NCBI GenBank assembly: GCA_037013685.1
Contig: CM072899.1
Coordinates: forward strand, 10,334,479-10,398,478
DNA length: 64,000 bases
Direction: 5' to 3'
Origin: Acridotheres tristis
Lineage: Eukaryota; Chordata; Aves; Passeriformes; Sturnidae
This document shows, piece after piece, positions 52,729-64,000 of the stretch (the stretch's first letter is position 1; the number at the start of each line of letters is the position of its first letter). The translations under genes were made by a program, and so were the position numbers. The notes beneath the pieces were generated by a model. It was not told the DNA's origin and searched no databases. It saw only the letters and a program-made list of their open reading frames with translations.

Positions 52729-52998
52729 CAGAGAGTCACAGAGAGGTTTAGGTTAGAAGGGAATTAAAGACTATTTAGTTCCAGAGCATCTGCATGGGCA
52801 GAGACATCTTCCACTAAACCAGGTTACCCAGAGCCTTGTCCAGCATGGTCTTGAGCACTTCCAGGGAAGGGACATCCACAGCTTCTCTGAGAAATGTGTT
52901 CCAGAGCCTCATGACCTTCACACGGAAGAACTAATTCATAACATTTAACTTAAACCTACTCTCTTTCACTTTAAATCCTTTGTATCCCTTAGTCATGA
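52729..52998 (-). mobile_element. CR1 LINE 3'-end fragment
   Basis: The plus strand shows the antisense of the CR1 3' region: AGGTTTAGGTTAGAAGGGA, CATCTGCATGGGCAGAGACA, CTTCCACTAAACCAGGTTAC, CACTTCCAGGGAAGGGACAT, CCACAGCTTCTCTGAGAAAT, GTTCCAGAGCCTCATGACC and a TTTAAATCC-like step. The 3' end is therefore at about 52729, where a degenerate AGAGTCACAGAG replaces the usual short terminal repeats. It is 5'-truncated at about 52998, diverged and inactive. It opposes the CR1 at 30.2 kb. Confidence 0.9.
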
Positions 52999-55900
52999 AC
53001 CCCATATGCAGCAAGGATTTGGGATAGCCACCTAAACAGGCTTCAATATGATATTTGCCCTGAGACAACACACTTGCATTTTGTTAGTTTTTTTTTAATA
53101 TTTATTTTTAAATACAAGTGGAAAGACTAACACTATAAATCTAGCCAAGAATGGAGTCAGGCTTCCTGATTCTTAATGTCCATCTTAAAAGTAATTTTAT
53201 AACTTCTGGTATGATAGCTAGGTGAGTATGCTGCAATAAAGCAGAAAATGGAAGTAACAGAAAAGTAGAAAAGGGAGATAATTCTACCTAGAGACAGAGA
53301 AATCCGCACCCGACATTACTGTGAAATTCTGTGCTGAAGGTTTTCTTCTGCAAGTTCCTGGTTCCAGTCTCTGCTTTGAATCAATGGAAAAGGGACTTGA
53401 CTCTGATTCCACCACCCACAGATCTGTACCAGAACCACGAGAACAGAACAATCAGAACCAGAGAGAGCAGATCTGCCTGGTTTGGTTTGACAACTTAGCT
53501 CCTGAGGAGGAGGTGGAGGCTTCTTTACCTCTGATGGTTCATTAAAAGAAGTTCCTGTACTTGTGGGATGACTTTTTGTTCCTTGGGAATGAAAGATGCA
53601 GCTGAATGTGTCAGATAATCCATAACACATTAGCTTCTTTTCCACCTGCTCCACAACACTCCTGAATAAACCTCACCTAAGGACCTGAATAACAAGAGCA
53701 TAGTGAAATGAAAATTGGTCTGTGAAAAATAGCCTCATTGTCAGTGCTCCAGCTCTTCATCTATAGACCTGATAGTGTAAAAAAGGGGGACACCCCACAC
53801 ATGGGTGCAGAGACAAGCACCAGAGCAGGGCACTTCAGCATCCCCAGCCTTCCTGTCTGCTCAAACTGCACCTGGTGGTCCAGGGCACCTTCACCAGAGA
53901 GAAACCCAATGGAGGACTAATCCAAGGTAATCCTGGGCATTGTGGATGAATGACACCTATTAACTGCTGGGCTGATGCTTTAACTGAAATTTTGCAACTC
54001 ACTGAGCACAGCAGAAGCAATCCTCTCCTGGACTGAAGGAGAGGAATGCAGGAATGCAGCAGCTTTGGAAAGGGACATGAGAACATATTGTGACAGCAGA
54101 AACAATGCACCATATTGTGAGTTTTGTAACAATTTGGTCTGCATTCTTTATCTTAAACGTGTTCCTTTTTGTATTTTTCCTGTTGGAGATACACAGGAGG
54201 TAATAGAATTTTTGCTCTGGGTCACTTGGTGATTCCCTAGAAAGACATTAGAACAGCCTTTGGTAATCAGCTCCACTGCAAAGCCAATGAAAGTACCCAA
54301 GAGTCACTATTATATTACACAGGAAACAATTCAGTAAGATTGGAATTATTTTATTAGACAGTAAAACAGTCTATTTGGAGATGCTACCTATTTTAAAATT
54401 CAGTGATTATCTGAAATGGTATTTTCTTTGTTACTTAGGAGAGACAATGTTTGAAGGAGGCTGAAGAGAAATAAGTATTGCTTTTTCTTTTTTCTGTTTT
54501 ATTTTTAGCAAAAACTTGAGCTCTTTTTTTTCTTATGACTTCTTTATGAGAGAAATTATAAATACAGTCTGGAGATAAAAAGGAAATAAAACTAATAAGT
54601 TTGCTTGATTATTTGCAGCAGATAAGACCACTGGATTGCTGTGACTACAGCTCATATAAATTCAGCTCCCTGATTAGCAGCATCCTCACAGGTTCTTTTT
54701 GTTTTCTTAATCTAATGTGCCTTCACATAACCCTAGACAAACTCTCTACAAAACAAATGAACTCTGAACATATTGTGATGCTTCTATATCCCACAGACAC
54801 CTATGTAAATAAACAATTACACACTCAATCCTCTCTGCACCACACTGGGTGCTTCAGGAAACAACACACATATTCCTTCAGTGAAAATACAACCCATTTG
54901 TAATATGAGCTTTATAAGTGCTGGATTTAAACTTGAAGCATATTGAGAACACAACGAAAACCCCATTAAAATGGAAATTAATTTTCTGAGTCCTATTTTT
55001 CTATCAAAGTTTTTTTCTCAGTTTCCCTCATCTTCAGTGAGGTTACTAATTCAGCATTTTTAGCTTCCTATTCAGTCTAGGAGAATAAGTGGTATTAGCA
55101 AGGTGAAACCTTATATTAAGGCATAAAAGCCTGGGTATTTTTAATGGTATTAGGAAGGGACACATCAGGTGACATCAGCACAGCTTTCTTTATAATCATG
55201 TCACAGCTTTTGCAGAATAACAACTTCTATAATGTGAGGTTCATAAAAAAGGGATGTGAAAGAATGTGGTTTATTTGAGGCTCTCAACACATCACTTGCC
55301 ATAAACAGGTTCAGGTAACCAGGGCTTACAGAAAAAGCAAAGAGCAGCAGAGAACCAACAACTCTTACCTGTTCAAGAACCCACTCACCCTCTTTATCTT
55401 CATACTCCCCTGGCCTAGGTGAGATGAAGTGCTTGTTGTGTGTCTAATCCAAATTTTACAGGCTGACAGCAAATAGCAAGGACAGTGCAATCCTGTCTCC
55501 AGTTTCACCACTTGCTCCTTGGATGGCTTCAGACTTCCCACTCCCTTCTCCTTAGCAACATTTTCTCTCCTCTTTCCCACAATACATGTATAAACACAAA
55601 CTACAGCAGAAGCAGGGGCATTTCAAGGCTTACCATAGCTCAAACAAGATCATTTTCAGGAGATTTGTGTCTACTTCAAGTGAAGCAAATGCATCAAATG
55701 AGCTTCAGCATCTCTTCCTATGTTGTTTTCTGTGGCTTCTCTAATGTTTATTCCTGGAGAAGGAAGAAAGCCAATATTGACATTGCAACCAGAAGCCACT
55801 GAAATATGTAAGGCACCAATACAGATATATCTTGTTATCTATATTCATGTATACACACCCCCTCACCATCATCTCATCTGATTTCAGTTAAAAAACTCTA

Positions 55901-58900
55901 TTCGCAATTTTTCCTCTGCCAAGAAAGTAAGAGAGATGGGGCAGGACTCCTCAGCAACCAAGGGCAGAAGTTGGGACAAGCAGCATTCTGAGCAAGGGAA
56001 AGGGCAGAGGTAAAGCCAGGACCTTTCTGTGCAGGTGTGATGTCCCCCAAATGTGAATTGTTCCACTGGGGTGTTTGGACAGCAGCTGGCTGGAGCAAGG
56101 ACACAGACAGAGCTACCCCATCTTGTCTGGGTGCAGAGGGAGCACTTTAACCCTAGCCCAGGAAAAGGAAAACATAAATAACGAGAGAAAAATGTAAATT
56201 GAAGCTAAATTTTCATTGAAGGAAAATGATTACCCAACACAGTGCTGAAGAGCTTCCATTCAACTAGTCCTCTGCTGAGGAACAGGCCTTGCTGTCTCCA
56301 CGTGCTTCCGCAGTTTCACTTTATGCTAAAAGTTGTTCCCCACTGCTACAATGAAATGGGTGATAGCACATACTTAATGCATTTTTAAACGCCAGAAAGT
56401 ATTGGAAACATTCAAATTTTGTTAGAAGTGTTGCAGATGATGAAAGACTAAGTCTAGTTGGAGAAATCCAGCTCCAACCTTGGTGGAAGATGCGCCTCTA
56501 CCTGTAAGTGCTGAGAGGTTACTTTGTTGGTTGGGACCTTTCCCACACATTCCAATTCTTTGACAAATCTGTTACTCATCAAAAACTTCAGAGCTTTGCC
56601 CAGCTGCTCCTGTGCTCAGCTCCTTGCTGGAATACAATGTCTCAGTATTTTGCTATTCTCACTAAATCCACCGGCAGCACTGCTCTGCTGGATTTCCCAC
56701 TGCCTTGTGTGGGCTGGATTGCTTACAAACTCAGAAATGGGTAAAACCATTCAAATGCTTGGAGGCTGCAATGAGAACAGCACAGCAGCTTCTCCTTTGT
56801 CAGGCAGCAGCTTCCTTTCAGCAGGAAGGGCCAGAGCACAGGCACAGAGGAGAAAATCACCAGATAAGTGTCAAAGGCAGCCAACATCAATTACAATACA
56901 CTGCAGGTTAAATTGCACATGACACTTTCTCAAAGCAAATCATCTTCTCCTCTGAAGAGGTTTTATGTCATTTTTAAATTCTAATGATTTGCTGAGAACT
57001 CAATATCAAGAGAAAAAAGAAAAAGATCAATTATTTTCCACAGATGGCCACTGGACTCAGATGCAGCTGTGGCACAGATAGGGCAATCACAATGACATGG
57101 CTTTTTCCCTCCTGTTAGTAGAGATTATGCTGCATTAGATGGCATTGAGAGGGTGGAGAAAACTGAAATGCTTCTAAGACAGTGATGTACTGTAAAGCTG
57201 GATGAGCTAATTTTAGACCATTTAAACTCAGATATTGGCAGCAGTTTTTCTGAGAGCTCAGTTAAGGCTAATTTACCACGAATCATCCACTGAACTCATC
57301 CTGCAGATCACAAAAATGTAAAACTATCATGCACTTAGAGAATAACGAAAATACTGTGCTGGTTCCTGCAGGTTACATAAAAATGCTTTTAGAAGCAGTA
57401 ATGCCAAGAGGACATGACTTGCATTTTTATACTTATGAATGCTTTTCCACAGTAATTAAAAATGACACACCCCATTAAATCACTTAGTACATACCTTAAA
57501 GCATATGATGCAGAGGTTTCTTGAAAAAGCCAATTACACAGTGTAGCTCTGTACAAGGCCAATGCTTCAAAGCAATTTTCAGATTTTGTGAGTTACATAT
57601 GCTTCAGAAAGGGAGTTTTTTTTTTTTACTGGCAGGAAGATACACTGCAAATAAGATACAAGACCCTACTTCATTTTTTCGTTGCTGCTGTGAATTAAAA
57701 GTCCATTGCATATCTGAGCTTCAGCACAAACAGTAACACATCATTGGAGAGGTCTTTTAATGGGAGAGGATCCTTTTCATGCTGAACCTTTGTGTAAATA
57801 AAGCAGTAGTAATGATTAAATGATAGAGAGGAATTTTGGCATTGTTGCCTACTCCCACCAAAAACCATTTCTGCCAGAATCCATGGTTTGGGAGAAGCCT
57901 TGAGTGTTTGCCATGTAGCAGGCTGCTGTATTAATCTTGCAAGACTGCAGAGTCTAACTGTGCATGCCACAGAAGACATTCAGATTTCTTTCCATCATTT
58001 CTGTTTATTCAACACTGTTTTGCTCTGATGACACTTCAAGAAAACGAGCTCTATTTGTCTACATAAAAATATTTTTCTTATCCAGATTTGAAAGAGGAGC
58101 AGTTTTACTCAAAACTTCAGTTTTATTTGGTCAAAGTAGGGTTCTTTCCTTCTGTTTCAGAAATGAGACTCCCAGACCAGAGCACAGTGACAGCACAAGC
58201 CCCAAGGTTTCTAAAGCACAAGAGTTGGGAGAAAGGCTCAAGGTCAGTAAAATCCTTCGTGAAGGGCAGCAGACCCTGCTGGCAGCACAACACCCAGCAC
58301 TAAGGGAGTCAGAGTGTAACAAAAACCTACCTGGAAATTAAAAGCAGAAGAAATGTACCAATTCTATTTATCTTGTGAGCTGAGGACACAGTAGAGGCTG
58401 TCCCAAGCTTGACTGTAGGAGTAGAACAGCAAATCTTATGTTGGCATTTCAGTGAGCAGGGAGTATATGGCACCTCAAAAATCCACCTTTAATGCTGAAA
58501 TTCACAAGTTTTTATATAAATATGCTTCCTTCAGGGATGATTGCCTGTCACTCAAAATTCAACCAAATGTCTCATCACTCACCAATACTTTCAAAACCTC
58601 TGCTTTGTGTCCACTGATATAATCTCATTGTTCCATCCAAGAATTCAAAGATTTAAAAAAAATGAAATATTTGAGTGAACAAGATTTGTAACAGCCTAGG
58701 TATGTCTGTGACATGTGCAAACAGCCCTTTTTACTCCAGCATTCTGCTGTTTTTAATAAAAAACTAACAGATCACACAAGATAAATTCCCAGGAAGAACA
58801 AAATAATTTAATCCAATTGTTTTCCTGAGAATACTACTAGAAAACAGGATAAAGGAAAAATTAATTTTTGTAATGACAAGAAAAAAGGCAGCTGAAATTG

Positions 58901-60683
58901 GCTCTTAGTCAGAGGGCTTTTTAAGCCTGTAAAGAAGCTTTAAAAGACCCTTTTTCCTGATAAACTTCACTACAAAATTATATAGTCTTGACATTTTCCC
59001 AGTGTTTAGCATTAGCTTTGACAGCAACAACCAGATGTTCCTGCTTATTAGCAAATGCAAAGTCGGGGCCAGCCTAAGAACAAGTTTATCATGAGCACTT
59101 TAAGGGCACAAGTTTAAGGGAGAGATTCTTGTGAGATGACAGGCAATTAAAAATACTGACACCTCTTTTAGGAGCAGTTGAGAAGGTAATTGAAAAATAC
59201 AAACATATCTGAGTTAGGGCTCAGTTCGTTGAGCAGACACTGCCTGAGCTTTGTGAGCTGCTGCTGTCCCAGAAAATGAATCCTGGATATCCTTTGGAAA
59301 CAGCAATTTTGCAAGCTGGCTGCTTGAGCTCACCTAAGAAAACAACCACCTAAGAGGCAAAGCAGCAACTGAGGCTGAAAATGGAGCCATACAATATTTC
59401 ATCTTTGCTGCAGCTACTGGCATCCTAATTCTAATGTAACACAAATCAGTGATAAAGAATATTAGGCTACCACTCAGTTTCCTTCACAGTACTTAAGTAT
59501 TCCTCAAACTAAAGGCTAAAATCTTTCATATTGTAATAATTATTGAATATGTTTAAAGTACCATCATTCTAGTAAAGCATGACTTAGGAAAACACAAACA
59601 GAAAAGACTCCAATAATTTAGTGTAAGAACTACCCTGAAATTTTTATATTTCACTTTGCAAATCATTAAGTATTTAAATGCATATTACTATTTTTAAGAC
59701 AAGCTGGAAAAATTATTTTGATCTTCCAGGTATTGACCATCTGCTTAGAGCACAGAAGCAGTGAAAGAGCAGCAAGGTGAGCTCTCCATGGTGTAGCTCA
59801 GCAAGTCACCTCTGCCAGAGGAAGCAATGATGTCTCCTGTAAGACATGGAAAAAGGCCACAGAGTCAGCCAAAGGCAGAGATGAACACATCCCATCTCTA
59901 CTGCAAACTGTGTTCCCCCTTCCTGAAACAAACCAAAAGATTTTAGGGGACAGCTATATTTAGATCCATTCTTATGCTTTACCCTCCTTGTTTCTGTTTC
60001 CTTGAGCTATTAAATCTAAAAAACCCAAAACAACCCCCAAAAAACCAACTCACCCCCTCAGACTCCAAGTGAAAAAATGTAGCAGATATTTATAAAGGGA
60101 TCCAAAATTGTGAGTAGCTAATCTCATTTGTTTGTTAGGTTTAGAGATGATAAAATGCCTTTTTTATCTTGTGTTTTTTTATAAATAAGAAGCACTAAAA
60201 ATAAAATATTAGTGATGACCTGCTGAAACTGACCTTTTTTTTTTTCTTTCCTTTAGAACAGAAAAAAATAACCATATAAGGAAAGTGTGCCCAAACTCTA
60301 CTCTGGGACTCATCTTTAGAACTTTCTGAATTTTGAAATGTATTACTTTCTCAATGTCTGACAAATACATCTGTCTTTTCTACCATGCTGGAAGAAAGTA
60401 ACTCAAGGCTCAAAAATCTTCTGCAATATTTAGGAGCCATCTATGCTTGCTATCATGTGCCACATTGCAAAGATAGTTGAATCCTTGATTACAAGTACAG
60501 ACTCTTGGAATACTGGAGCAATGCACAGATGGTGTGATACTAAACACAACAGCTCTGCCCTATTCATGGCATTTTGTGAACAGCAGAAGGACCACAGGAG
60601 AAGTGCCAAGCCATAAATTCCCATCCCAAAAGCATTAACTACTTATTTGTGCTTGATAATTCAGAAGGGATTGAAGGCAGTAA
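52999..60683. other. Non-coding stretch without a supported gene
   Basis: AT-rich, CpG-poor DNA. Frames up to about 130 codons (56524-56922 and 57964-58341 plus, 53316-53654 minus) have no recognisable domain. An A/C-rich run is at 60018-60058. No named element. Confidence 0.5.
60018..60058. repeat. A/C-rich low-complexity run
   Basis: Alternating A runs and CC/CCCCC steps, like those at 32991 and 39981. Confidence 0.8.
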
Positions 60684-61094
60684 TGTAAACCTGTGTCTGT
60701 GGGAAAGACATATGGGGAAGTTTGTGGGCTGTTTTCCCCAGAAGGACCCCAAACTGGAGCAGGGACACGGTGTGGGGAAGGAGCAGTGCAGATTTAATGT
60801 TATGACCACAACCCTTCACCCCACATCTCCCCGTGCTCCTGGGGAGGAGGTGGAAGAGGGCAAGAGGGCTGGTTTTGTTTTTATTTCTCACTGTCTTACT
60901 CCAGTATGGATCTGCAGTAAATTAAATTATTCATTCACAAGTTGAGTCTGTTTTTCCCATGACAGTAACTGGTGAGTGGTCTCTGTTCTCATCTCTACCC
61001 AAAAGCTTTTTCTCTTTTTGTTTCCTTTCCCTGTCCAGAGAATGAGAGAGCAGCTTGGTGGGCACCTGGTGCCATCCAAGGTTAACCCACCTCA
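60684..61094 (+). mobile_element. Probable solo LTR remnant of an avian endogenous retrovirus
   Basis: Between 60920 and 61094 the order ATTAAATTATTCATTCACAA, GTTGAGTCTGTTTTTCCCAT, GACAGTAACTGGTGAGTGG, TCTCATCTCTACCCAAAAGC, TTTCCCTGTCCAG, GAGAGAGCAGC, TTGGTGGGCACCTGGTGCC and GTTAACCCACC follows the R/U5 end of LTRs I know from bird genomes. No gag, pol or env remnant is seen on either side within the window, so it is a solo LTR or a truncated end. The left edge (TGTAAACC at 60684) is a guess. A 76-codon frame across it is not a gene. It has not been checked by a database search. Confidence 0.5.
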
Positions 61095-64000
61095 CCTTGC
61101 TCCAAGAATTGGCATAGGGAAGTCCAGGAATTCAGCTTCTCAGGGCCCCCAACCAGACCTGACACAACTGCAGGCCCTCAGCCAGGAACAGTTCCGTGTC
61201 AAATAGATCCTGTTAGGGACAGTGCCCTTAACACATCTCACTTCAGACCGCTAAAGTGCTGTGCAAACATCAACTAATCCTCTCACTCATGCAGTGTAAG
61301 CTTAGCCTCAGAGTTGTTATGTAACCAACCCAGTCACACCGCAGATGCGAGACAAAGCAAAGCTGTCACAGCCCACATTAGCAAACCTGAGTACAAGGCA
61401 CAAACACATATAAAAAATCTGCATTTCCTGCTGATTGAGGTCAGGATCAGCGAGATGAACTTCAGCCCCTGTAGAGTGCAAGATAAATTAAATGTGAACA
61501 TCTCAACAGCAGAATCTTAGGCTTCCTAATTTAGAAACTCAGCTCTTTTAATAAGAGGGAGAGACAAACTGGAGCCTGAAGGGAAAGGGGCTGTTTAATG
61601 ATGCTTCATCCAACGTGGGAAGCAGCTGGCCTTGTTCCCAAGCTTTTTTCCTCCACCTCCCTGAACCAGCAGAGACCTTGAATGTTATGGAGATGCCAAT
61701 CTGGCAATCAAGGAGCACTTTTCATCACCTTCGAGAGGAATAATCCTTTTCAAGCCTGTCCCTCAGATGGGAGGAGGGAAAGGATTGGCAAAGGTCAATA
61801 AAATTAACATTCAAGAGCAATGGAAATGCAATTGGGCTGTAATTGAAAGCCTGGAAAGTGACAGAGGAAGGGGAAGAGAATTAAAGCAGGGGTGTTTGAT
61901 CCAGGGAAACTGTGGGGCCTCTTTTTGGGGGGAAAGAGAGTAGGAAGATCTCATATCCCACAGGCGAGGTAATGATCATGTCAAGGGGGACAGACAAGTA
62001 GAGGAACAGAATTAATCAAGCTGACGGAAGTTCTTCCTGCAAAGGAATGGAGCTGTGCATAGTAAAGTCTGTTTCCCAGTCTGCTCACTTAACTCTACCT
62101 ACACCCAGAAAAGATGGAACATGCAGACACATCACCTGGCAACAAACCTGGCTGATACAGGCCCAGCAAAGCATTTTTGCCTCAGGCTGCTATAGCCTCC
62201 ATCACAATTTTTCGTCCTGTTTGAGCGAGGGAGGAAAAGGTGAGTGAAAAATCTCAGATGAAACCAATCCTTCCCCTTCCACCAATTGTTTCCTCTTCTG
62301 CCCAACCTGTGCCAGTGTGGGCCCCGTGCCCTCCCAATGCACAGTTCCAGCCCCATGGCTCACACTCCATCAGAGCTGCCTTAGCCCAGACCCCATCCCT
62401 GCCCCGAGCTGCCCTCACCCACACACCGTGCAAGCCCCAAGTCAGAGCACGTCCAAGGCAAGGTTACATAAGGGAGTCAGTGCCAGGTTTCCAAGTCACA
62501 TTTTTACAAGACAAAGCACTGATGAACCTTGCCAGCATCTACCCACAGCCATCAGCCCCTGTAAAAGCAAACAGCGGTGCAAGTGCTGCTTAAAGGGAGT
62601 TTCTTGTGCATCTCTCAGGTTCTCTGCATCCTCAGCCCATGCAGTCACAGCTCAGGTGCACCTGCAGTGGCAGACACAGGGCAGCAGCACAAATCCATCT
62701 CAGCAGGGTATAATGGGAAAGGGAGACAAACCAAGTTCCTTACACACACAACCCTCCAACTCATATTTCAGAAGAGAAAAGGGCAATAGTAATTTTGAAT
62801 TAAGTTAACTAAAGAAATAACATTTCTGTCCTCTCAGCTGTCAAAACCACAAAACTGCTAAGTGGTTGCACATCCTGGAAATAAACCCTCCAAACCATCT
62901 TTTTTTAAGACAACTTTTTCTATGTATAAACTAGAAGTCTTCAGATTCTGACCATCAAATATTTGAACTTTGCATATTGTAAGAATGGCAAAGTATTTCA
63001 AGAAAAGCTAGTAAAAAATACTGCAAGTCAAAAAATCTCCAAACTCAGTTGTGTCTACTTGAACCTCTAGATAAAAGTCACTTTTTTCTTTTCTATTCAT
63101 ATCCATCTGCTGCAGACAATTTTACAGCTGATTTTGGTAATTTGAACACTTCTCCCCTTGCAGAGCAAGAACTACAAAGCACGTGACATTCAACAGATCC
63201 ACTACTATTTTTAGTTAAAATGCTTGATCCTTCCTTCCTCTGTTGTTCCCAGTTCTAAGGCACATCCAGGAATTTTTCCCTTGCCAATACTCAGGGAAGG
63301 CTTGACAAGCACAGGATTTAAACATGTACTTTTAACTTCAGTTTAGAGCTAAGGAAAAAAAACAACCCTATTTTTCAATTTTTTGCCAGTATGAGATGTG
63401 CTGGAAAAGGGTAAACACTTCAAGTCTTTGTCAAAAGCAGCTCCAAGGGGAACTGTGAGAATCAGAAGCGTTAAAGAGTTCAGTTACCCAGGAAAAGGCT
63501 TTTGTGTCTAACTTTGGCATTTCATGCCTTATTACAGAATATTCAGCTCCCCCTTTTGTCTCTTACTTGCCCCCACAGTTCTTGCACAGGCCAACTTTAG
63601 CTGCTTGTGTTACTCAAGACAAATTACAGTGCTCAAGATATAATTAAAACTTAAGCTATGTGGAAAGCTATTCGTAATTTGATGATTGTCTTCCATGTTT
63701 ACAATAAGCATAACCTCTTCTGGACCTGAAATGGATAAACTTCACCAATAAGTTACAAAAATCACACAGCTTTGCTGTTATCCATTGTTTCAAGAGCTCC
63801 AGTCGAGAACAGAGTGCCATAATTATCAGAGATCTAGACAAGCAGCTAAGCACAGATTCAGTCACAACTGAGCATTTTCAACTACAGCTTATAAGAGGTT
63901 CATGGTATTAGAGCACAATAAATACCAGTGTTTTAAGAACACAGAACAGCTCTTCAGAATCTGCTGAACATTTATGACAAGAGAAATGTAAGCACCAATT
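61095..64000. other. Non-coding stretch to the right edge without a supported gene
   Basis: Slightly GC-richer at 62.2-62.7 kb, where overlapping plus-strand frames of 117 and 163 codons occur. They are Pro/Ser/His-rich, lack any domain and look like chance. Nothing else I can name. Confidence 0.5.

Noticed and set aside
61036..61206. A possible exon after a pyrimidine-rich tract and CAG at about 61039
   Set aside because: The sequence fits the end of an LTR better, and the peptide has no known domain.
62240..62808. 117- and 163-codon plus-strand frames near the right edge
   Set aside because: Pro/Ser/His-rich composition in two overlapping frames, no domain and no splice or polyadenylation context.
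1..64000. CRISPR arrays, operons, prophage, insertion sequences, tRNA or rRNA genes
   Set aside because: None seen. The composition, splice donor, CpG island and CR1 elements show vertebrate nuclear DNA.

Overview
The window is vertebrate nuclear DNA and almost certainly avian. The evidence is a CR1 LINE fragment whose reverse-transcriptase C-terminus can be read (30.16-30.62 kb), a CR1 3' end in the opposite orientation (52.73-53.0 kb), two pieces resembling bird endogenous-retrovirus LTR ends (10.3-10.4 kb and 60.7-61.1 kb), and sparse repeats in moderately AT-rich, CpG-poor sequence around one strong CpG island. I see no bacterial-style gene layout, operon, CRISPR array or RNA gene. The species cannot be fixed from sequence alone.

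The only protein-coding gene I can support lies at the left edge on the minus strand. Its first coding exon (2057 down to 1964) encodes the cytoplasmic tail and signal-anchor of a Golgi type II membrane protein of the chondroitin 4-O-sulfotransferase type, most like CHST11/CHST13. It ends at a clean phase-1 splice donor. The exon sits in a CpG island (about 1.7-2.4 kb) with a GGGGCC-type repeat just upstream of the ATG. A 54-bp minisatellite of ten units lies in intron 1. The remaining exons must lie left of base 1.

The other 61 kb is upstream of that gene and looks intergenic or intronic. Its main landmarks are a near-identical direct duplication of about 1.19 kb (14361-15555 and 16715-17910) embedded in an older, more diverged tandem duplication (15765-15990 versus 17911-18142); the two CR1 fragments; the LTR remnants; a small CpG-bearing GC-rich patch running into an AAT microsatellite and AT-rich tract (31.56-32.04 kb); and a CpG-elevated stretch at 34.36-35.78 kb with a TATA-like box at one end and an AATAAA inside.

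The many short open frames over the rest of the window are 60-160 codons long, lack recognisable domains, overlap one another on both strands and are best read as chance. I did not find an undescribed biological system. The items most worth checking are the linked-variant structure of the minisatellite, the two-age tandem duplication with possible gene conversion, and the two CpG-elevated patches.
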